Positions 1 to 11,200 of a DNA stretch of 64,000 nucleotides are shown here, in pieces. Location: the NCBI GenBank assembly GCA_036877525.1, contig JAZGTH010000002.1:11901501-11965500 (forward strand), in the 5' to 3' direction. The notes beneath the pieces were generated by a model. That model saw nothing but the letters and a program-made list of their open reading frames with translations, searched no databases and had not been told where the DNA came from. The stretch comes from Chromobotia macracanthus. Lineage: Eukaryota; Chordata; Actinopteri; Cypriniformes; Botiidae. Positions within the stretch are counted from its first letter, which is position 1, and every line of letters starts with the position of its first letter. The position numbers were made by a program, and so were the translations under genes.

Positions 1-3000
1 ATTGTGCAAAGCAATATAGCAATATACACTTTTTGGACTTTTTTTTGGCCGTTTTTATTTTGATTCATCTGGTTAAAGCACTGCATGCATGTAATGTATA
101 TATATATACGTATATAATTAATAAATAAACAATAATAATTTTGTTTTTTTTAATTGGTGGCAGTCCCTAAAAAACTGCCTTTAACATAATATTTTTTTGT
201 AAGTGGATGATAACAGAATTAAATGGCAGAAAAGCACACGATCTGTGAAAGGTGTGACTCGATGGAACTGACAAAATTTAGAAATGTAAACAGCATTTTA
301 CAGCATTTTAGACAAACGCATTATACCTACAATAATCATGGCAGTTACATCCAAAAATCCTTTTGCGCTAAAATAAGCATGATGCTTTGGCCTAAAACCT
401 CACACCATTTTTAGCGGTTTCACTGTCTGTTGTGATGGTAGATCTTTGTTAATCACTGTTGACACAGTGAGGACAGGAGAAGACCGTTTGCACTCGGGCA
501 AGGAGCATTTGTTGATAATTATTTGGGGAGTGTCATGTCAATGTCAGCCTTGTGGCGTGGAGAGACAGAGCTTACAGAGGGAGGCGGGGAGGAGGAGAAG
601 GCAGTGGGTTGGGGGTCTCAGCCTGTCATTGCCTTTCACTGTTAGTCACTTCACAGCCCATACGCTCCTGCTCAGCCCCTTTAAGCTCTGTTTTTTTTTT
701 CAAATAACACAAGTGGATTTGCTGGATGTCTTTGCCTTTAAAGAAACTGTTCTACATATTGCTGATATAATTTTAATATAATATAAATATTCAAAGGACC
801 GCATTAGAAATCTGTTAAATGCTTTCAGCGCAGATACTGTTTCTTTTGTCTTTCTCATCTTGTTCTTTTTACTGCCTTTTTTATTTATATAATATAGGCT
901 ATAAATATTACAATATTACAATAAATATTATAAATATTCGATATTGGAATCAGAACTTTGTGATGTTGTCAAGATTATCTAAACAATACAATAAAATCAA
1001 ATTCAGTTCAGGTATTTATAAACTCATTTTCTAATCATCATTTTATAAAGTGTTCTGTCTGTGGATTTATGAGTTATATTTGGCCCATATTAGAGTAACC
1101 AGATATAGCCTTTACTGTATGTTTGGTTATAAATCTGTTTTTTAAATAGTAAACGTATTAATTTAATTTAACGTTGTTTTGCATTGATTTGCGGCCCTCG
1201 TGGGTGTGACACCTGTAGTTCTCCAACAAATTGTTCTGCATGAGCGAGTATGAATAGATTTGCATAAATGTGCAAGATGGGCCCGTATTGATGGCTCCGA
1301 TTACAAAGGAGATTTATTTGTGAAATACGCATTAACTAAAATTGTAGCTCTTGTAGTTTATTTACTAATAGCAGAATAATACAGAAATTTCTATTAAAAA
1401 GGGCATTATAATAAGTGCCAAAAGTTATCAATAATTTGATAGGAAGGAAGACCTTTCACCTTTCAGTTCCTTACCACACTTATGAACAGTTATGTTTACA
1501 CATGTTTAATTGTCATGCCATCAATATTTAATTGAATTTGGCCTATGACATCAGATATAAATATTACGATCCCATCATTTGTTGTTTCAGGGGTGTTACT
1601 GTAGACAGTGGTTGTGGGCTGCGCAGTAGTGAAAGAAAACGTTGTGAATTTGTAAACAGAGGTGCTATTGGGACACTCAGAAGGAGAGAACTGGGGAGTA
1701 TCGTATGTTAATCTTTTGTTTCCTGGTAGCAGGCGCCAAGACTCCTGGGAGGAAACGATCAATGATGGACACCATAATGTGTCTCGCGGTATTCCTTGTC
1801 ACACTCAGCCCTTCTGCCTGTGTTGGGACTTCTCTCTTTCACACACACAGATGGTGAGGCAGTGCATGCAGCTCATCACATTGACACTCACTTCAGTTCT
1901 CCATCAATGTCTCTCTCTCTCATGCGTTGATCTCTTTGTGTATATAAATTCTTTTCAACATTGCATTAATTTTAAAGAGGAAAATGCTTAATTCCTCCAG
2001 AACTATACATATGCAATGAAAATCAGGCTTTGTCATTGGATGACATCTGAGGCATCTTTACCCCTGCCAAAGACTTCTCCCTGCGTTGCTTGTCCTGAAA
2101 ACCTAAAAACAGCAATTAAACTCCAATTACGTCCATGGCTTTGCAGAATTAACTGATGTAATTGGATTCACTGTTGAAGAAATGAATTTCAAAAAGAAGA
2201 GTACAACTCAATATTCAAAAACATGCCTTCTAGCATCCAGATTTATTTGTTTATTTTCATTTAAGGACTCGATTTATGAAGCAAGAGACTTAACAGACTT
2301 TCTTAATGGTCTTGGAAGTCAAAATTAGCGAGTCTGGAACCTCTATTAAACTGTGATTTAATTTACTGGAGCTAATATTTTAGTTCTTTATGAGAGAGTA
2401 ACTTTATTTCATGTTGCCTCTTCATATGAACATTTTTTTTAATATGAGACAAATGAATTCAGTGAAGGTCTGCGTACACGCGCTCTGCTTCCCAGCTCAA
2501 ATATTCCTGCATATTTACATATAGCACATTGTTTACAATATCCTATTTAGATTCATTTATATTAACCAAAGGGACACATCACAATCTTTAAATTTCAAAT
2601 GATGTGATCAACAAGTGAATCCTTCATAATGTTAAATGATTGTTTTGCTTGCTGTGTGTGCATCATGTCTTAGCACAGAATGAAACAGAACCAAACCAAA
2701 GAAAGGATCTTTTCAAAAGGTGCGTTTTACTTGCATTTTGTTCCCTTTTTGTAACACAATCACAATCACACGACTGTACGACCAGAGGTGCGATTTGAGG
2801 TTTAACCAGCAGATGGACACCCGTAGCAGCGAAGTGAAAGTCTCCAAAGAAACACTAAAACCAGAGAGCACAAAATCTGTCTAATTCATTGGCTAATATT
2901 TGGTGTCCGGTTAAACGCCAGATATGAAGCGGCATTGTCACTGTTACTGATCTAGATTTTAAAACGTATGACGAGATATCCAGGGAGGCGGAGGATGATC

Positions 3001-3030
3001 AATTTAAAGTTAGCAGAGCGGGACGAGCTA
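1..3030. other. AT-rich upstream region of rnf220, no gene seen
   Basis: I see no coding exon here. The open frames are short, cross low-complexity sequence and resemble no protein I know. The stretch is AT-rich with a few ordinary patches, for example around 1190-1300 and 1640-1790. It lies upstream of the inferred rnf220 first exon, so distal regulatory sequence is possible, but nothing specific can be supported from the sequence alone. Confidence 0.6.
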
Positions 3031-3031
3031 A

Positions 3032-3313
3032 AGGGAGAGAGAGAGGGAGGGAGGTAGAGAGAGAAAGAGGGAGAGAGAGAAAGAGGGAGGCAGAAAGAGA
3101 GAGAGAGGTAGAGAGGGAGGCACAGAGAGGTAGAGAGAGAGAGAGAGAAAGAGGGAGGCAGAGAGAGAGAGGTAGAGAGAGAGAGAGGTAGAGAGGGAGG
3201 CAGAGAGAGAGAGGGAGGTAGAGAGAGAGAAAGAGGGAGGCAGAGAGAGAGAGAGGTAGAGAGGGAGGCAGAGAGAGAGAGAGAGGGAGGCAGAGAGAGA
3301 GAGGTAGAGAGAG
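3032..3313. repeat. Imperfect (GA)n / GAGAGGTAGAGAGGGAGG purine tract
   Basis: About 280 bp of almost pure purine on the + strand, made of GAGA runs broken by GGGAGG and GGTAGAGA units. Several long open frames on the opposite strand (Ser/Leu/Pro-rich) are artefacts of this repeat. It ends about 250 bp upstream of the candidate rnf220 exon 1 donor. GA tracts near start sites can bind GAGA-type factors or form triplex DNA; a role here is only inference. Confidence 0.85.
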
Positions 3314-3319
3314 CTTGAC

Positions 3320-3568
3320 TGCACAGAGAGATGTGAGAGCGGATCGGATCTTGACACATCGTGAGCATCTGCATAGCTGATGTATATCCAGCCACAAACC
3401 TAAACTACACGATTACTGTCAAAGCGCAAAAAGCTTTAAACGCGTCCGGCTGCGATTTTCTTTCTGTCATCCACAAACTACTTTGACTGGCATCGTCGGC
3501 GCTGCGTTTTAAACCCGATCCCGGATTAGCCCGTTTAATGTCCGATTAACATGTTTAACTACAGTATC
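3320..3568 (+). other. rnf220: Probable rnf220 5' untranslated exon 1
   Basis: This less AT-rich stretch follows the GA tract and ends in a good splice donor, ATC|GTGAGT, at 3569. The matching acceptor TTTTCCACAG lies at 5158-5167, just before the exon that carries the rnf220 start codon. The 5' edge is a guess, as no TATA box or clear start-site motif was found. The exon would contain a short upstream reading frame that begins at 3551. Confidence 0.45.
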
Positions 3569-3916
3569 GTGAGTATTGAAACGTCTTTTCTGTCTTATAT
3601 CACACTGTGATTTTGGTAACACTGCTAATGTATGTTTTTTTTAAGTCTGAAGTTCGCGTTTTTATGCAAAATGTTTACTTTTATGAGGGTTTACAACATT
3701 TGTCTTGGGCTATGAGGTAGCTTTTCTGAAGTGCATTGAAACTTTAAATGTAGGACGCATCCGATGTGCTTTATATATTCAAGGCAAGTTTTCTGACTTA
3801 ACTTTATATGCAGGATATCTGTCTGAATTCCCGAAACAACAAAAAAGTCTTAAAACAGAAAATGCGCTTCAGCTGTCATCTTACATGAAACTTACATGAT
3901 AAAATCTTGCATGAAC

Positions 3917-3953
<37 letters not shown>

Positions 3954-4121
3954 GTGGAAAATGTTTAGCTTGTTTATCCAGCAAAAGCATGCTTCCTATT
4001 TTAGTCAAAGAAAAAGTTACGATTCAATATCACGTCTTTAATGTGATATTTTATATAAAAATTGTTCGCTGTCCTGGAAGCCTAAATCAATTAGGCTTTT
4101 TTATCCTTTATATCCTTTATC

Positions 4122-4202
<81 letters not shown>

Positions 4203-4499
4203 TAAACTATACATGTAGTTTTAATTTAACAGCGCAGCTCTTTTATGCGACTCAACGAAGCCCACTTGAAAATATGAACAATAAAAAATAAGACTCCTGT
4301 GTATAATTCATTAATCCTTATCATTAAAATTTGAGTTCACTTATTCAAAAAGACGATCTCCAGACAATTATGATCACGACCAAGCAATAAATAATATTAA
4401 TTGTCATTATCACAATTTTAGGTTGTTCTTATTGTCTATAGCCTTCGCAAAAAACGAAATTTTGTATAAATGTAATGACTTCTTCCTTTAAAAATGACT

Positions 4500-4548
<49 letters not shown>

Positions 4549-5167
4549 TATAATAATGATTGTGGTAATTATTATTATGGCTTATGTATTGAAATTAGGC
4601 GACAACATGACTATTGCACTTTAATAATTCAAAGTTCAAGTTAGAATAAAACCTTTCTCAAAATATAAAGGGATATAAAAGTTTACCTCTTCAATAAATG
4701 TTTGCAAACATGCGTGACATTTTATTTTCTTTATAAGCGCAACTTTGTAAACAGCAAAATGTAAAAATCCGTGTTGAGTAGCGGTGCGATATGCAGAAAA
4801 CGTAAATGAATCCTAAAAAATAGACGCATTAAAAACATAAACTAACTAAACTAAATATTTTATACAATAAGAGGCAGAAAAGAGTCAGTTTTTGTCCCTG
4901 TGATCTGTACGGTAATTCGTTTGTTTAGCCTTATTTAAGTTAACATTTGTTTAATTAACTACATTAGGGCTATATCATACCATGTTGTTTCTTAACATAT
5001 TTGTGATTTAATATATCCAGTAAATGTTGTTTTAGTGGAAGGATAAAAATAGCTGTAAAATATACACTGTAAAGTTTTGTCTTTTTGCCACTCATTCACC
5101 TGCCTATTTTAACGTAACATTTATTATTGTTCATGGTCAAAACACTCAGTATATTTTTTTTCCACAG
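3569..5167 (+). other. First (5' UTR) intron of rnf220
   Basis: Very AT-rich sequence between the inferred exon 1 donor and the exon 2 acceptor. It holds three long (TA)n microsatellites (about 3919-3951, 4121-4199 and 4502-4545). The reading frames across the TA runs are artefacts. I see no other structure. Confidence 0.45.
4121..4199. repeat. (TA)n microsatellite
   Basis: About 39 uninterrupted TA units, with two shorter TA tracts at 3919-3951 and 4502-4545 nearby. Likely polymorphic. Confidence 0.95.
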
Positions 5168-5262
5168 AGTTTCATCAGAGGATGTCTGGTCTGTAACGCT
5201 TAAGAGCCCTGTAAGAGTCCTTCATCACCTTACACTGAGTTTGGCTGGACTACATTGCTCAG

Positions 5263-8200
5263 ATGGACCTTCATCGGACTGCGTTTAAGATGGAGAACTC
5301 CTCCTACATGCCCAGCCCGCTCACCTCCCCTGCTCTCATGGTCCTGGCCTCAACAGCTGAAGCTGGACGTGATGCCTCTGTACCCTGCCAGCCTCCCCGG
5401 CCGTTCGGTGTGCCGGTCACTTTGGAAAAGGAAATGCATCTCCCCTTCCCCAGTGGTTCATACACCTTCGCCTCCATGTACCATCGACAAGGAGGTTTTC
5501 CACCTCGAGACTTTCCCACCCCTCTTCTTCACCTTCACCCGCAGTTTGCTCCACCCAATCTGGACTGCTCGCCACTGGGTATGCTCAACCATGGAGGGGT
5601 GGGGGCCTTCCGTCCGTTCTCCTCCCCACCTGAGGAGCGTGATGGAGGGGGATACCAGTCTGCTTTCCTCCCTGCCAAGCGTTTAAAGGGTTGTCTGGAA
5701 CCAGAGGCATCACCCCACCTCCGCTACACAGATGTGGAGGTGAAAGACTTTGACTTTGGGGGTGCTCATGTCCCCGCTGGGTCTCCGAGTGCCCTGAAGA
5801 TAGCTGAGGATGTTGGGAAGAAGCTCTTTGGCTTGTCTGGGCTGTTAGCAAATGCACAGACTTCATCCGGCCCAGAGGAGCACAAAGAACCAAGTAAGTA
5901 TCTCACAGTCTCTGTGTATTCAAACCCATATATGAAATATAAACCTGTATGATGACTAACTGAATAAACTTTTTATTTAACGCAGTACATATATACCATA
6001 TTTTTCTCCAAACAACCCACCATACAGAATTTTCAGTATTTTTATTATTATGTTCAGTGAAAGTAAAATATTTTTTACAGTATTTTAAACATTAAAACAG
6101 AGAATCAACAACAATCTGGCAAAGAGGAAAGCAGATTAGGATGTTACAATGCCCAGACAATTCAGAGGTGCCCTGTTTGACCCCCAAACACACAACCTTT
6201 TTTTCAGGGCGTTAAGATTTTTTGTGACTTAATATTTCACAGTTAAGCTTAAAAAACCTAGATATTTGATTGATGACTTTATATTTGTCTAATTGTCTCT
6301 TTATATCACATAATATTACTTGAAAATTGTAGATTAGCTGTGTATTTTAGCAAAAGAAAATTTAGGAAACAAAGGCAATTTGGAGAAAGTCATAATTACA
6401 AAAATAAACACTATTGTTTAATACATTGCAGTTCATACTTACATTTTATCCATTGCATCCATTGCTGTTTATAACAAAGCATTTTACATTTGCAGTACCT
6501 GTGCTTATGGGTGTCAGGCCACTGTGGGCCTCCCAGCTCAAGGCCTCTGGAAATCAGAGGCTCCTGGGCACTGACCCCTGTGGCCTGGGCCATAACGTAT
6601 TCTAGCTGGGACCTTAAGCCTGCGACTTTTCACAAATGACTAACAACACATAAAACTAAGTTTTGTTTGTATGTGTTAAGTCTAACTTACAGTTTCTGAT
6701 TTTGTTATATAAGTCACATGCGGTCCACAGACAAATGCCAAAAGTAGGCCTAGTCTACCAGTTAGGCTATGCATGGAATAAGTACCGAATCACGAACAAA
6801 TGATCATGAGACGACAAAGGCGAAGGATTCGCAAATCTCTCAGCGCCAGACAACTTGTCAATGATAACGAGCAGGAGATGCTGCTCGGCAACCGCCTCTC
6901 CAAGCACGACACCTCCGGCTCAATATCGCCCCCACGCCATCCATCCTGATTTGTTGACAAATGAGTGGGAGAGAGTGTCAATCTAAGCTGTAAGAAGGAC
7001 GCGGCTGCTCATTACCTTGCTCTGTAATTGGCCGCCGAGGCGAAGGACCTCCATTCGTGCGGTGCGGCGGGCCGGGAAAAGAGACGCTTGAGTTTTGGAG
7101 GACATCAGAACTCCTCGTGGGGGTGGAGGGAAAAACCTGCAACATGAAAGACACGACAGAGGGGGCTGACGAGTCGCACTGTATCAGAGACGAATGTCAA
7201 TTGGAAAAATAATGACTGACTTTTGACAGGTAGAAGAGAGATTGTAGAGAAAAGAGTCCCACATCAAGGCTCTTTTAGAAAAGTTTGTGCCTCATCTAGG
7301 ACTGTGGGTTGCTGTTGTGCTCCTTTGAGAGTGGTGTAGGACAGGATGCATATTGGTACGCCATAAAACAATAAATTATATCTTGTCTTGTATGTGAGCG
7401 TGTGTACACATGAAAATTGGATGTAGGGCAACATTGTGCTTTCTAGATTGTCTCGTAGTTATAATAGAAAAATATGACTGTGGGTTCTAAACGGGTGTTA
7501 ATAGCTGTCAAAACAACAGAGTTGATGAACATGAGAACGTTTAGTTTACGCTACAAATGTTCTGATACACCAATACCCAGCTAACATTCTCAGAATGTTG
7601 GCTAATGTTCTCTAAATGTTATCTCAAAGTTATCAAAAAACATTCTTGCAGTAACATTAGTAGAGCTTTTTTAACATTATATATCATATATACATCAAAA
7701 ACATTATTCTTAAGTTGTTAGTGGAACATTTGGGAAATGTTCTTACAACCTAAAATTGTTAACTGGGTAGAACTATTTTACATTTTAGTGTAACAGTGAA
7801 ACCACCAAAACTAATACCAGTTAGTATTAGTACCAACATACACGCCACTACATACATACTGGAATGTAGTGAAAAAATGTAAAAAACAGACGAAAATGAA
7901 TGAGAAAAACAAAACAAAGCTACAGTAACTTATTTTTTGTCTTAAAGTAACTATTTGCCTTGATTACAGTTCTACACACTCTGCGCATTCTCTCACCCAA
8001 CTTCAAGCAAAGATTCTTTAGCTTTGTGAAGAAGTTCATACGTGAGCACTATTTATATTTGTCAACAAAGCTAAATTCAAGCATTTAAGCAAAAGCCTTT
8101 GGATCAAAAGGATTTCAGGATCACGAGAAACAAATGCAGTCAAGCGTGTGCAAACTTTTTATTGGTTGTGTATGAACTTCATGTGAACTGTAAATCAGAG

Positions 8201-11200
8201 TTTACCGTAGGTTCACGTGGCATGATAACCCATACACAACCTCACACACATGCTGTTGTGTCATCAGAAAGAGATTTGTCATTTGTCTAATATCTGACCC
8301 CTGGGCCTGGACTCCAAGCACTGTGTTATTTCAGAGCTTGTCTCTGAAAATGTTCAAAAGCACAGAGTATCCTCACAGCTGTTTAAACAGTTAGATCTTT
8401 TATATTCTTTTCGAAGGACAGATGTCTTCACTGGGCCGAATCGTGTTTATTTTCCTTCGGCAGACATTTTAACATTTTTGGTCGAGACTTGATGAGAAGG
8501 AAAGAGTAACAGTGACTTTGGGTAAATGCTTTGTGCCCTGCTGATTTCTGGGCGGACACAGTGTGCGCTTGGCATAATTTTCTCAGTGTGCGTACTTGTT
8601 GAAATTTGCCAGTTCATACAACAGTGTCAGATTCAAGAGTGTAAATGCAGGTTGCTTTTCTGTACTGTTTACTGAGCTGCACTTGGTTTCCATTAACATT
8701 TTCCTTAATGCCATTGAAAATCATTCTACTGGATGTTTTGAAATGAAAAAAAGATAGACAGACAGGACAGACTTTTGAGAAACGTACCTGAGCTATGTTT
8801 GCACCTTGTTACTATTATAATGCAGTGACTCACAGAAGTAGGAGCAGTTCTGATTGTCTGTCATTTATTATGGAAAGAGAAGCATCTGTTTATTTACACC
8901 TTTGGTGATAATAAAATGGATTTTGAGTTTAGCATTGTTGCAAAATGTCAAATCAGGAAGATTTTTTTCCCAGGATAAAACCTAGATGCAAGTGACCATG
9001 GGAGACAGAGACATCCGTGTTTGGAATTCCTCTTTAATTGGTTATTTGGACCATTCTGCACATTTATCTTAAGTGGTTTAGTGATTCACTGTTAGAATGA
9101 CAGTTTTACCATTTAAGCTATTTGTTGGGTATTTTGTGAGTGCCAGAGACCAACGTAAGGTGTCTGATGTCTATTGATGCTGGAAATTATATGGATTACC
9201 TCATTCACAGAGAGAGACAGGCAAACAAAAGTCAGAATATATAAAGCTTATCAGCAAGACAGTGGCGGCTACCCTGACTGGTGCTTATAAAAGAGAACAA
9301 TCCGTCGCGAGAGAACCACCCTTGTTTATTGCCATTTATTAATACAGGCAAGCCATAATAAGCGGCCATTTAATCTATGGCCAGGGTAAGACTAAAGAAA
9401 AAGGTTGGGTGTTCGTCACCCCTGTTGGCCTAACCCTGTTGTTCTTGATTTTATTGCCTGTGTGGTGAATTGAGTTTGCCATTGTAAATATTAAGTCTTT
9501 TGTTTCTTATCATAGAGCAGGTACTATCTGTGATCCTCATGGTCCAAATGAATAGTGGGGGGTAATATTATAAATCTGTCCACACTGCTAAAATGTTATC
9601 AATGCTTTGCCTGCTATCCTCTTCCTCTGACAAGAAAGTTGATTCTGGTCTCTATGGCAATGAAGCCTTTATGAAGCAAAATGATTGGACATTATAGGTA
9701 GCCTAATTAAGGGTGCCTTTTAAGGGAGTGTATGTAAAAGGTACAGCTGGCAGATGCAATACATGTGGCTTATTGTGAGACATACAGATGGGCTGTATTC
9801 AGTTGGCTGCCAAAGAGATCATAAATCTACGGTGATTGTCTAACCGGTCACAGTCCTGTATTGATCTGATGAATTATCCCCTCCCCAGCTAACAATTTTG
9901 GGCTGCAAGAATGTTTCCCTAATGTTTTGATTAAGTTATAAAACCGTTAAAATGTTATTTTGAAAGTTATGTTTTTTTTTAGATGTTTTATTAACATTAT
10001 TGCTTGGTTATAAAAACGTTACTCAAACATTTTTATAATGTCTGTAACGTTTTAAAAATGTTCCACTAACAACTTCAAAATAGCGTTCTGAGAATGTTGC
10101 CTGTTAGCTGGGTCTGTCCTTAAGGTTAGAGGTTTACTAGTGCTGTTTGGATTTTAAATTGCATTCTGAAGAAGGACAAATGTGTTTGCTAAGGGTCAAG
10201 ATCAATATTTATCGGCCGGCAGGTTTTTTATGTGCATGCTGTGTGCAAACATGCATGCATGCATGCAGGCACACAGAGATTTAATTAAATACACGCGCAC
10301 AAAAACATGCATGCACATGCAAACAGATGCATATGGCTCACATAATCTTTAGTTCTACCTCGAAAAGCCGCAATTTTTGCAGGTGAAACGTCCTTAAAAA
10401 TAGTTATTCACTGACACTGGTTTTGTTTGATGTTAAATGAGCTTAATTTGATATTTCGCCTCCCACTGCGGAAGTCGTTTACTCTCCTAATATTCTCTTA
10501 AGTGGGAGAGCTTTCATCATGGTCGTGGGGCTTCTCTTATTTTCTTCTTCATTCATCTCCGGATGGAAGGAATGTGAATAAGGAAGGGAAGTCTGTGTAC
10601 CACCCATATTGCGGATGTATGATCAGCACGGCTCAGTTACTTCTTAGTCGCTATAGTTTCTGTATTTTTCTAGCTGTAATGTCAGCATCTGTTGATTCTA
10701 TAAACATTTATGGCAACAATTGTTACATCATCATTACTCTCTCATTAGTTTTCTTTTAATTTACACTCTAGTAGAGTTAACGAGTGCTTCATTTTCTTTA
10801 TGCTGTTCCATTGACTGCGAACCAGACACATGTACATGCCTAACAAGGGGCTTGTAGGCCCATTACTGGCGGTATCAACATGCTTATCCTCTGAGGGCTT
10901 CACAGGCTCTAGGGGCTCTCGTTAAAACAGCGCTACTCCACCCTGGGCTTTTATGTGTTATTGAGAACGTGAGACAAATAAAACAGGGGCTCATGCCCTG
11001 GAGGCTTAGCCAGAGCCGCGATAACAGTTTCTCACCCGCGTTATCCTGAAACAAACTTTTCTGCTTTTAACTGGTAATCTGCACTCCTAAGCAGACGAAT
11101 ATAATAACCCTAAATAAAAACTTTGGTTTGTTCCTTAACAAAGCTATCAGAAGACTTGAAATACAGCCCACAAGTCAGATTGTTATGGTAACTGTTGTAA

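Noticed and set aside
2952..3397. Long - strand frames of Ser/Leu/Pro repeats (up to about 147 codons)
   Set aside because: They arise wholly from the GA/GGGAGG repeat; all frames are open because the repeat lacks stop codons.
5255..5686. Overlapping + strand frame starting at 5255 inside rnf220 exon 2
   Set aside because: A different frame of the rnf220 coding exon; the MDLHRTAFKMENSSY frame matches the family.
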